From: Lachnospiraceae bacterium
GTDB lineage: Bacteria; Bacillota; Clostridia; Lachnospirales; Lachnospiraceae
Assembly (NCBI GenBank): GCA_910575255.1
Contig: CAJTEM010000018.1
Coordinates: 1-64,000, forward strand
Reading direction: 5' to 3'
Length of the DNA: 64,000 nt
Under the pieces are notes generated by a model. That model made no database searches. It worked only from the letters and a program-made list of their open reading frames with translations, and was not told the DNA's origin. Of this stretch, positions 17,974-26,054 are shown in pieces; position 1 is the stretch's first letter, and every line of letters starts with the position of its first letter. The translations under genes were made by a program, and so were the position numbers.

Positions 17974-19827
17974 ATGTTAAAAGCTGTTCGCCTGCCGAAA
18001 TCGATCCGCAGCAAAATCCTCTGGAGTACAGCAGCTGTCACTGCCGTTATCACAATCCTCACAGTCTCCGTATGTTATTCCCTCTTTCAGTTCTTTCTGA
18101 AAAGAAATCAGCTTCGCTCAGCGGAATACAGTCTGCAGGTGCTCTCCGGCAGTGTCGAATCCGCCATGGACAGCATATTGGGATTTCAGCAATGGTGCTG
18201 TTCGAATACGGATATTGCCCGGTACCTGGAGGCCTTTCGCAGTCAGAGACAGATGCCTTCGATAGCTTCAGAAAATGCTTCTCTGCGGATTACCGCCCTG
18301 AATGCCCATGAAAGGCTGAGAGAAGAATATCGGAATACCAGCTCTCATGAATACCTGACAAGAGTAATCATCAGTCCCTTAAACGGCCATAACTACCTTC
18401 AGATTTCCGATACCTCTTCCGCCAGCACTCCGCAGGAGGTGGAACTCTTCCAACAGGCCGGGTTCTTTCAGCCGCTTCTGGATGCCGGAGGATACGAATG
18501 GCAGATTCTTGAGGACCCTCTGATCCGAACCGGAAAGCATCCGGTGATACCAATCTTGCGTCCTGTCCACAGCCCTTATGGTTCTCAAATCGTGGGCTGG
18601 TGTTATCTGTCCGTTTCTGAGAGCATGTTTTTGGATCTTCTGGAGGTTCTCCCCTTAGAGGAGGACGCCCGGCTCTATCTTCATCTGGGGGATAATACCT
18701 ACTGTCGGAACGGGGAGTGTCTCGAGGAGGTTTCCCTGGAATATCAGGTGCTTTCTGATATCAGCCGGCAGGCCTTTAATCAGGAAAGCCGGGCCTGTCG
18801 GATTGAACTTGCTGACGGAAGCAGAAGAACCATGATTACCTGTCCGCTGGGTTTAAAGGGATGGTCGATCTCACAGATCCTTTCAGAGGCATCCTATCAA
18901 TCCCAAAGCCAGGCCTACCTTCTCCTGATTGCCGCAATTGCTCTGACTCTCTGTCTGATCGGTCTGACACTCTATACCCTGTTAGACCGCATCATCAACC
19001 ATCCGGTGCAGAAAATCCTGGAGAAGATCACGGCAATCTCTCAGGGAGACTTCTCCCGAGAACCTTCCATCGAATGGCAGGACGAGCTGGGCCTGATCGG
19101 ACAGGGGATCAACCGCATGTCCGAAAATGTCGTCACCCTGATGGAGAAACGGATAGAGGATGAGAAGCAGAAAAAGGATCTGGAATATCAGATCCTTCAG
19201 AGCCAGATCAATCCTCATTTTCTTTATAATACCTTGAATTCCATCAAATGGATGGCAACAATCCAGAATGCCACAGGCATTGCCGAGATGACTACAGCGC
19301 TGGCCCGGCTGATGAAAAATGTATCCAAGGGAACCGCGGCTCTGATTCCTTTGCAGGAGGAACTGGATCTGGTGAAAGATTACTTTCTGATCCAGCAGTA
19401 CCGATACGGAGGTAATATCTCTATAGAATATCAGATTGAGGATCCCACGCTATATCAGTGCCGGATCCATCGCTTTACCCTGCAGCCGATTATTGAAAAT
19501 GCCATGTTTCATGGGATTGAGCCCAAGGGCTGTGCCGGAAAGATTATCATCCGGGCCGAAAAAAGGACAGCCGGGGATTCCCGGAAGATTTTTCTGATTT
19601 CTGTCACGGATAACGGGATCGGAATGACCGGGGAGATGATCAAGAAGGTTCTGACCGGGGATTCCAGGGCCTCTGCCGACTTCTTCCGCCATGTGGGAAT
19701 CAGCAATGTGAACAAACGGATCCAATATGATTTTGGTGAGGACTATGGCATTACCATTGACAGCGTACCTGGTGAATATACTACTATGAATATCACGCTT
19801 CCCTTTCAGCAGCTTACAGACAACTGA
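17974..19827 (+). CDS. YesM-family sensor histidine kinase
   Basis: 617 residues. One N-terminal membrane helix (VTAVITILTVSVCYSLF), an extracytoplasmic sensing region of about 250 residues, a second helix (YLLLIAAIALTLCLIGLTLY), a HAMP segment, then the His_kinase domain with the phosphoacceptor in QINPHFLYNTLN, and an HATPase domain (IIENAMFHGIEPKG, VTDNGIGM). It probably senses an oligosaccharide outside the cell and phosphorylates the AraC-type regulator encoded next. AAAGGAGG precedes the ATG by 8 bases. Confidence 0.93.
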   Translation: MLKAVRLPKSIRSKILWSTAAVTAVITILTVSVCYSLFQFFLKRNQLRSAEYSLQVLSGSVESAMDSILGFQQWCCSNTDIARYLEAFRSQRQMPSIASENASLRITALNAHERLREEYRNTSSHEYLTRVIISPLNGHNYLQISDTSSASTPQEVELFQQAGFFQPLLDAGGYEWQILEDPLIRTGKHPVIPILRPVHSPYGSQIVGWCYLSVSESMFLDLLEVLPLEEDARLYLHLGDNTYCRNGECLEEVSLEYQVLSDISRQAFNQESRACRIELADGSRRTMITCPLGLKGWSISQILSEASYQSQSQAYLLLIAAIALTLCLIGLTLYTLLDRIINHPVQKILEKITAISQGDFSREPSIEWQDELGLIGQGINRMSENVVTLMEKRIEDEKQKKDLEYQILQSQINPHFLYNTLNSIKWMATIQNATGIAEMTTALARLMKNVSKGTAALIPLQEELDLVKDYFLIQQYRYGGNISIEYQIEDPTLYQCRIHRFTLQPIIENAMFHGIEPKGCAGKIIIRAEKRTAGDSRKIFLISVTDNGIGMTGEMIKKVLTGDSRASADFFRHVGISNVNKRIQYDFGEDYGITIDSVPGEYTTMNITLPFQQLTDN

Positions 19828-19943
19828 GCATTCTCGGCAACTCTTTGTGTCCAGCTTTGTGAGATGATTTTTTGTCAGAAATGCTGGGGATTAGCGGAGA
19901 ATCAGTTTCAAAGATGGATGCAAGAGAGATGCCGAGAGTGCTC
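19826..19943. repeat. Long imperfect inverted repeat between kinase and regulator genes
   Basis: Arms of about 44 bases (19826-19869 and 19900-19943) pair imperfectly, with runs such as GAGCA.TCTCGGCA matching. The loop is about 30 bases. It begins inside the kinase stop codon and ends 22 bases before the regulator ATG. It could be a mobile palindrome or a transcript structure that tunes regulator expression. Confidence 0.6.
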
Positions 19944-19964
19944 CTATCTTGAATGGAGGAAAAT

Positions 19965-21569
19965 ATGATCAAATTACTGATAGCAGATGATGAGCCCCTG
20001 GTGCAGGTCGGCATCAAATCGATGCTGAACTGGGCTGATTTCGGCATTGAGGTATGCGGCACAGCCATGAATGGCCAGGCGGCGTTGGATATGATCCGGG
20101 AATACTCACCGGAGTTAGTAATCACCGATATCAAGATGCCTCTTATGAACGGGCTGGAGCTTGCACGTATCTGCCGGGAAGAGATGGGATCCATCCCTCT
20201 GTTTATCATTCTTACCAGCTATGAGGAATTTCCGTTAATCAAGGAAGCCCTCTCCTACCAGGTTGTGGACTATCTGATTAAGCTGGAGCTGGACGAAAAA
20301 CATCTGAGTGAATCCATTCACCGCGCCTTAAAACGTCTGGAAGAACTTCAGGCCAGCAATGCCTACAGGCAGGCGGCCGGACGTCCCATGCTGCAGAGCT
20401 ACCATGACAAATTCTTTATGAGGATTCTGCACAATCTGTTTGAAAGCCGGGAACAGTTTGAAATCCAGGCACGGGATCTGCGCCTGGATTTTTCCGATGG
20501 CTGCTATCTCGCTTCCCATGGGGAAATCCACAGTGATATCGCCCGGCAGATGGATCTTGCCAAGCAGATGAACCTCTATTCCAGCAGTCTGCAGATCATC
20601 CGGGAGATCTTAGGAAAGCATCTGTCCTGTCAGATAATCTCCCTGGATAAGCTCCATTTTGCAGTCATCTACCGTTTCCCTACTCCTGCCCAGATGAATC
20701 CGGGAGCTATCCGAAGTGCCTGGGAGAATACTTGTTCTATGGTACATAATTACTTTAATGTCTGGCTCTCGGTGGGAATCGGAAGCATGGTGGATGATCC
20801 CATGAAGATCAGCGCCTCCTACCAGGAAGCACGTCAGGCCTTCAATCTGGCCGGACGTCAGACCCCGATCCTGTTTTTTTCCCGCACCGGCGGCGACTCC
20901 TGCCGGAACGCTTTCAATATCGCCGTATTCAAAAATGACCTGACTCAGGCCTTTGAAGAGTTTGATACAGATGTCCTGCAAAACACATTGACCGAGATTG
21001 CCGATCTCTTTCTGTCCTATCCTCAGCGTTTTCTCCAGGCTTTGGACGGCACCTGCAATATTCTCTATCTGGCGCTGTCGCTTCTTCCGGACGGTGAGGA
21101 AACCCTGCAGGAGATTTTTGCTGCTTATTCGGACGGCTATCGTTCTCTTTACAAGCAGGAGGATGTGGTTCAGGTTGTCCAATGGCTCAACACTCTGCGG
21201 GACGGCCTTTGCCGTGTGTTAAAAAACAAACGGAAAACCTACAAGGATCATGTGATCTCCAGCGTTCAGAAATATATCAACAGTCACTTAGAGGACCGGC
21301 TGACCTTAAATGAGGTGGCTGCGGTGTTCGGGCTCAGTCCGAACTATCTGAGTGCCCTGTTTAAGAAAAACTGCGGCATCGGCTTTTCCGAATATATCAC
21401 TCAGAAAAAGATTGCTTTTGCCAAAACATTGCTGTTAGAGGAGGGATTGAAGGTCTATGAGGTTGCCGACCGTCTGGGATTTGAGAGCGCCTTTTACTTC
21501 AGCAAAGTGTTCAAGAAGGTAGAGGGAATGTCGCCGCGTGATTTTATTCAGGCCAGGAATTCAGAATGA
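19965..21569 (+). CDS. YesN-family response regulator, AraC-type DNA-binding domain
   Basis: 534 residues. The receiver domain (1-125) has the acidic pocket LIADDEP and phosphoacceptor Asp in VITDIKMP. A long linker domain follows (130-420), then two helix-turn-helix motifs of the AraC type at the C-terminus (VAAVFGLSPNYLSALFKK, EVADRLGFESAFYFSKVFKK). It is the partner of the YesM-type kinase and the likely activator of the divergent transporter/lyase operon. GGAGG at the right spacing fixes the ATG at 19965. Confidence 0.93.
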   Translation: MIKLLIADDEPLVQVGIKSMLNWADFGIEVCGTAMNGQAALDMIREYSPELVITDIKMPLMNGLELARICREEMGSIPLFIILTSYEEFPLIKEALSYQVVDYLIKLELDEKHLSESIHRALKRLEELQASNAYRQAAGRPMLQSYHDKFFMRILHNLFESREQFEIQARDLRLDFSDGCYLASHGEIHSDIARQMDLAKQMNLYSSSLQIIREILGKHLSCQIISLDKLHFAVIYRFPTPAQMNPGAIRSAWENTCSMVHNYFNVWLSVGIGSMVDDPMKISASYQEARQAFNLAGRQTPILFFSRTGGDSCRNAFNIAVFKNDLTQAFEEFDTDVLQNTLTEIADLFLSYPQRFLQALDGTCNILYLALSLLPDGEETLQEIFAAYSDGYRSLYKQEDVVQVVQWLNTLRDGLCRVLKNKRKTYKDHVISSVQKYINSHLEDRLTLNEVAAVFGLSPNYLSALFKKNCGIGFSEYITQKKIAFAKTLLLEEGLKVYEVADRLGFESAFYFSKVFKKVEGMSPRDFIQARNSE

Positions 21570-21600
21570 TCCGGTTCTATAACAAACATGGTCTTATAGT

Positions 21601-21664
21601 AAGGAGCAGAAGGCCGCTGACGGTAAGCCTGCGGCTTTGCAGCGGGTCTGTTCTGCTCCTTTTA
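21601..21664. terminator. Bidirectional terminator between regulator and glucuronidase genes
   Basis: A hairpin with GGAGCAGAA / TTCTGCTCC at the base and a GC-rich inner stem (GCTG / CAGC), followed by TTTT on the plus strand and by a shorter T/A stretch on the minus side. It sits between two convergent genes. Confidence 0.7.
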
Positions 21665-21669
21665 TCCGT

Positions 21670-23478
21670 TTATTCTTTGTATCCGAAATTCGGCAGCTTT
21701 GTCCATCGGTTCCGGAAATAATGGGCAGCCAGTTTCGGTCTGCGGTCTCTGGTCAGCAGTCCTTTTTTATTGCCGTCTGCACGCATGCAGCCCTGAATGG
21801 TAGCAAAATCCGCAAAATTCCATACATGCTCTCCGATGAAGAATCTGCGTTTGTCAAATTCCGCATTCTGACGTTCATAAAATTCCGCCTGGAATTCTTC
21901 ACTGAACATCTCTGCCACGCATTCGTGGATCCCGGCGATGGCATCTGCTCCGTATTCGGTAATCATTACCGGTTTATTCTGTTTTTCCCAGAAATCTAGC
22001 TCCTGATTCAGGGCATAGCAGGCAGCCTCCAGATCTCCGGAGAGATTGTACCAGCCGTAATAACGGTTCAGGCATACCACATCCATGGTACGAGTTACCA
22101 GATCCTTCTCATAGTTGTTCTGACAGCAGACAAAGGTTACCGGACGGTCCGCCGGATCCAGCCTGTGCGTCAGTTCATACAGAGAATGCCAGTATTCATA
22201 GGCGGATTCCGGAAAATGCTCCGTATCCGGCTCATTTCCCATCGACCACATGACAACACAGGGATGGTTCTTGTCGCGCTCAACCAGATCCCGCAGCACC
22301 TGTTCGTGATGCTCCCGGATAGAAAAAGTCCGGTAAGGATCCTTTCCCTCTGTTGAGGCAATACCGACTGCCGGTGTCTCATCAATGATCACGATCCCTT
22401 CCCGGTCGCACAGATCATACATCTCCTCTGCATAAGGATAATGGCTGGTGCGGAAAGAATTCGCATGCAGCCAGTGGATCAGATTGACATCCTTGACATT
22501 CAGACAACAATCCAGCCCGCGCCCGTGAAATGCCGAATCTTCATGCTTGCCAAAGCCCTTAAAATAAAACGGCTTTCCGTTGATCAAAAACCGGGTATCC
22601 TTTACCTCGACAGTGCGGATACCAAAGCTCTGTTCGTACCGATCCTCGCCCCAGGTAATCACTGCCGTATACAGATACGGTTCTCCCGGCCAGGGCCACC
22701 AGAGCCTGGCATCCGGAATCGTAACCATTCCCTCAGCCTGTTTTGCGCTGGCTACGGTCTTCCCTTCTGCATCCAGAATGGTCAACCGAACCGGCAGATC
22801 TTCCTCTCTTTTGCCGCTGGTCTCAATCTTATATTTCACAATCCCCTCCGTACCACGGATATCCGGTACCAGGGTAATATCCCTGATATAACTCTTCGGC
22901 GTGGTATAAAGCCGTACCGGACGAGAAATACCGGCATAATTGAAGAAGTCAAAGTTTGGAAGATTCTGGGGACGCCTCCATCTTTTGGCGTTTTCCACAC
23001 TGGGGACGCCAGGATTATCCGATCCGAAAAAGGCTGTACTGCTCTCATTTCCAACCGGAAGTGTGCTGTGGTTAACCCGGTTGTCCGCCGCAACAACCAA
23101 CTCTACCCGGTCTCCCGGCGCCGCAAGGCCGTCAAGGCACAGCTCAAAAGGAAGAAAACCGCCTTTGTGTTCCATCGCCAGAACACCATTTAAATAGATC
23201 TTAGCCTGATGCGTCACTGCGTCAAAACGCAGGACAATCCGCTGATCCTGCCAGCATTTCGGAATCCTTATACTCCGGCGATAATAAGCCCAGCCATAAT
23301 GCTCCCGATAAGCCCGTTCCTCCTTCTGGTCATTATAAGAAGCCGGTACAGCAATAATCTCCATATCCGAAAGCGCCGGGCAATGCACCCCCGGCTCTGT
23401 CTCATCCCCCAGTTTAAATTCCCAGATTCCCGACAAATCGGAAACCATCCGTATTTCATTTTCTCTTGGATATAACAT
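21670..23478 (-). CDS. uidA: Beta-glucuronidase (GH2)
   Basis: 602 residues, no signal peptide. GH2 sugar-binding, immunoglobulin-like and TIM-barrel domains are recognisable. The acid/base Glu is in VMWSMGNEPDTEH and the nucleophile Glu in MITEYGADA. The NxK uronate-recognition motif is present in DGNKKGLLTRDRRPK, which distinguishes beta-glucuronidases from beta-galactosidases. Length and C-terminus match E. coli GusA (603 residues). It fits the adjacent uronate-oligosaccharide locus. Gut bacterial enzymes of this class also remove glucuronide from host and drug conjugates. AAGGAGG ribosome site. Confidence 0.95.
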   Translation of the reverse strand: MLYPRENEIRMVSDLSGIWEFKLGDETEPGVHCPALSDMEIIAVPASYNDQKEERAYREHYGWAYYRRSIRIPKCWQDQRIVLRFDAVTHQAKIYLNGVLAMEHKGGFLPFELCLDGLAAPGDRVELVVAADNRVNHSTLPVGNESSTAFFGSDNPGVPSVENAKRWRRPQNLPNFDFFNYAGISRPVRLYTTPKSYIRDITLVPDIRGTEGIVKYKIETSGKREEDLPVRLTILDAEGKTVASAKQAEGMVTIPDARLWWPWPGEPYLYTAVITWGEDRYEQSFGIRTVEVKDTRFLINGKPFYFKGFGKHEDSAFHGRGLDCCLNVKDVNLIHWLHANSFRTSHYPYAEEMYDLCDREGIVIIDETPAVGIASTEGKDPYRTFSIREHHEQVLRDLVERDKNHPCVVMWSMGNEPDTEHFPESAYEYWHSLYELTHRLDPADRPVTFVCCQNNYEKDLVTRTMDVVCLNRYYGWYNLSGDLEAACYALNQELDFWEKQNKPVMITEYGADAIAGIHECVAEMFSEEFQAEFYERQNAEFDKRRFFIGEHVWNFADFATIQGCMRADGNKKGLLTRDRRPKLAAHYFRNRWTKLPNFGYKE

Positions 23479-23647
23479 ATAGTTCCTCCTTCTACCTCAT
23501 GGTATATCTGTATTGATAAATGTCGCCTTTACCCACTGAAGATAGGCAGCCAAGCTTATATATCCATTCTACTATAGCAGCAGAAGAAGAACCATGCATT
23601 TTCTGATGAAATAACTGTAATATCGTAATCTGGCCTGATTTGTCTCA

Positions 23648-23746
23648 AAAAGGTACACCTTAAAGGAAAGAGCGAAACAGAAATCCACTTTCCAAGTCCG
23701 TTCTTCTGAATCCGGCAGATATCAGCTCTGGAAAAAAGGGTTCCCT
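23648..23746. repeat. Degenerate copy of the palindromic repeat
   Basis: AAAAGGTACACCTT near 23650 and CTCTGGAAAAAAGGGTTC near 23726 resemble the outer blocks of the repeats at 10681 and 63773. The inner part has diverged. I see no gene in 23479-23746. Confidence 0.35.
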
Positions 23747-24850
23747 TCAGGAATACCGATATCCTGCTTCCTTAAGCCACTCCTCTGCCTTTAAAAACCA
23801 GGCATCCTCCGGCCGTGTCAGCCTCACGTACTGCACTTTTCCCAGCAGCACCTGCAGATATCTCCGGCAGTCAACGGTTCCGTCCGGAAAAAGAAACCGT
23901 TCTGCCTTCCCGCTGCGAAGCAAATGCTCCTTTACACCAAACCTGCGGCAGTAATGAACCTCCTGCCTCAGATTCCGGCGGTATAGTGCCGTCACCTGTA
24001 CCCGGTCATTTACCACCAGTCCGGTTACCGTCTGCCGGGAGCTCTGCGGCAGAACCCTTGTCTTATCCGGATTCAGTTCAAAGCCCATGGAATGGAGAAA
24101 GCCCTCCGCCCTTCTTCTTACCTTCCGGACATCAAAATCCCCGGAAAAGGTCATATCATCACAATAGCGGCTGTAGGAAATATTCTGTCCGCTGCACCAG
24201 TCTGCCATAAATTCGTCAAAGGGCTTCATCACCAGATTGGAAATCATCGGTGAAGTCGGGGCTCCCTGAGGAAGGTATTCCCCATAGCAGCACAGAGAGG
24301 TGAGGAGCACGCCAACCTCCAGGGGGAAATATTGTACCGGAAACGCACGGCTAAGAACCATCTTGAAGGGAATGCTCCCAAAAAAATCTTTGATATCCAG
24401 CTTCAGTATCAGCGGCTTTTTTACATGTTTTGCTGCATTGCAGACGATACCGGAGGACGGCTGTTTCCGGTATGCCATGGCACATCCTGACACAGAAAGT
24501 CCTTCCAGAACATGATGAAGGATATTCTTTTGGACATACTTTAACAAAGGATCCGGAGCAAGCAAGGTACGGACAGTGCCGTCCCTTTTTGCAATCGGGA
24601 TCCTCTTATAATGCCTTTCTCCGTGATTGCTCAGAGCATAAAGGCAGTTCATGATCTTGTCTTCTGGCCAGTCATTCTCTCCCAGCAGATAAAAAGAGAG
24701 AATCATATCCCGGCAGTGTCTGCTTGTACAATAATGCCACAGATCCGTTCCTGCCTTTTTCTTAGCCGCCGAAACCCCGGCACCATAATACGAATCAATA
24801 ATGCGCTCTGATGCCCTGTCGAAATCCTGTTGTAAAAACACCTGTCCCAT
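23747..24850 (-). CDS. Retron-type reverse transcriptase
   Basis: 367 residues from the ATG at 24850. RT motifs in order: RIPIAKRDGTVRTLLAPDPLLK (RT1), LKLDIKDFF with the first catalytic Asp, LPQGAPTSPMISNLV (RT4), and SRYCDDMTFSGDF with YCDD where most retrons have YADD. Retron hallmarks are the NAAKH box (region X, NAxxH) and TVTGLVVN (region Y, VTG). There is no integrase, maturase or effector domain. A consensus promoter gives a predicted start near 24907, so translation must begin downstream of it. ATG 24850 has an AAAGGA close by. Upstream Met codons at 24967 and 24910 fall in or before the promoter. No msr-msd is obvious. Confidence 0.85.
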   Translation of the reverse strand: MGQVFLQQDFDRASERIIDSYYGAGVSAAKKKAGTDLWHYCTSRHCRDMILSFYLLGENDWPEDKIMNCLYALSNHGERHYKRIPIAKRDGTVRTLLAPDPLLKYVQKNILHHVLEGLSVSGCAMAYRKQPSSGIVCNAAKHVKKPLILKLDIKDFFGSIPFKMVLSRAFPVQYFPLEVGVLLTSLCCYGEYLPQGAPTSPMISNLVMKPFDEFMADWCSGQNISYSRYCDDMTFSGDFDVRKVRRRAEGFLHSMGFELNPDKTRVLPQSSRQTVTGLVVNDRVQVTALYRRNLRQEVHYCRRFGVKEHLLRSGKAERFLFPDGTVDCRRYLQVLLGKVQYVRLTRPEDAWFLKAEEWLKEAGYRYS

Positions 24851-24872
24851 TGTCCTTTCGTGATTTAGCCAT
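24795..24872 (-). CDS. Possible leader peptide overlapping the RT start
   Basis: A 25-residue frame (MAKSRKDNGTG...RAHY) starts at ATG 24872 with AGAAAGGAG at ideal spacing, the best ribosome site in the RT transcript leader. It overlaps the first 56 bases of the RT gene in another frame. Either it is a leader that couples translation into the RT, or the ribosome site serves the RT in some other way. No family is recognised. Confidence 0.35.
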   Translation of the reverse strand: MAKSRKDNGTGVFTTGFRQGIRAHY

Positions 24873-24913
24873 AGCCGCTCCTTTCTTGTCAGGAAAGAAG
24901 AAATCTGCATACC

Positions 24914-24942
24914 ATTATATTTTCCGTATTGCGAAATGTCAA
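24914..24942 (-). promoter_or_regulatory. Consensus promoter of the reverse transcriptase gene
   Basis: On the minus strand TTGACA (24942-24937) and TATAAT (24919-24914), both perfect sigma-A boxes, are spaced by exactly 17 bases. This is the strongest promoter I can see in the window. The predicted transcript starts near 24907, about 57 bases before the RT ATG. Confidence 0.8.
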
Positions 24943-24984
24943 GTGCTGCACTTTTCGGCAGAATCAAATCTATCGTTTATTCTC

Positions 24985-25926
24985 TCATTCAGATTCTTCT
25001 CTATATTCAAAGACATACCATTTTTCATTCATATAAATCTCTATTGTATCGTCGGTTCCATACTGATAACCAAATCCACTTCCAAAATTAGACTGATTAT
25101 CTTCTGTTGGTATTTCAGTTCCATCGACAGTTGATGTTATTTCCCCATCCATAGTGCCACAACGTGCATCCATGATGCTTTCTCTCCCTGTATCGTAGTA
25201 TAATTTACCATCTATTCTTATCATAGGTATTCTATCCCACATGGCATTTGCTTCTGTCTGCTTTATCACGGTAATTTCATAAACCTTTCCTAATTGTGCA
25301 GGATATGATTCCATTATTTCTCCGTTATAACTAATTTCTACTAAATCTCCAATTTGCAATTCGAGGTTCTCTTCGTTTGATATATGAAACTTATCTGCTG
25401 AGTCAAGTTCCAAAGAACCATCTGCCGGCTTTACTATTATTGAATCCTCATTCGTTTCAATTACCAATGCCTGAAATGTTACCATTAGCGGTGTATTATC
25501 TGCCGAAGCAAGCATTTCTGTTATACAATTACCTAAAGCAGGCGCTGGTTTATAAATTCCCTGATATGGCTGTTCTACATATTCGGTTCCTTTATCTATG
25601 TAGTAAAAAAGAGTAGTTCCTGCCACTCCATCGCAATTTATATTGATCGTAATAAAATCTTTATTGACTGGTACATCATTGACCGACTGCTGACTGGTTG
25701 TTTCCATATCCATCAGCATAGATAAAAATTCATCAATAAACTCTGTAGCTTCAACTTCTGTGTTAGGTGACATAGCATATTTGCCATTGTCAGAAACACC
25801 AATCGATACAATATCCTCTCTGGCTGGCAATCTAATAGGATTCCCCTGTTCTTCTTTTCCACATGCGCACAACATAATTGAAACAAGGCTGCATAAACAA
25901 ACAATACTGCATAATTTCTTTTTCAT
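24985..25926 (-). CDS. Putative lipoprotein (DUF5301/DUF3221-like)
   Basis: 313 residues. The lipoprotein signal ends in MLCACGKEE. The middle part (VTFQALVIETNEDSIIVKP) resembles DUF3221, and the segment after the lipobox resembles DUF5301; both assignments are by eye. It is AT-rich compared with its neighbours and marks the left end of the AT-rich island. ATG 25926 follows GGAAGGAT. Function unknown; probably anchored outside the membrane. Its stop lies 43 bases before the RT promoter. Confidence 0.6.
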   Translation of the reverse strand: MKKKLCSIVCLCSLVSIMLCACGKEEQGNPIRLPAREDIVSIGVSDNGKYAMSPNTEVEATEFIDEFLSMLMDMETTSQQSVNDVPVNKDFITININCDGVAGTTLFYYIDKGTEYVEQPYQGIYKPAPALGNCITEMLASADNTPLMVTFQALVIETNEDSIIVKPADGSLELDSADKFHISNEENLELQIGDLVEISYNGEIMESYPAQLGKVYEITVIKQTEANAMWDRIPMIRIDGKLYYDTGRESIMDARCGTMDGEITSTVDGTEIPTEDNQSNFGSGFGYQYGTDDTIEIYMNEKWYVFEYREESE

Positions 25927-26054
25927 GGTTATAATCCTTCCAAATTCTAAAATAGCCAAAACATTCTAAACATCATTATGCCATTCTGAACCAAAACTTA
26001 CAAGTAAAATCCTTACCATATTAATCTGCCCTTCTTATGTTTTTATTAATAAGA

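Noticed and set aside
24851-24967. Extended N-terminus for the reverse transcriptase (Met at 24967 or 24910)
   Set aside because: The region contains a perfect promoter whose transcript would start near 24907, and neither Met has a ribosome site.
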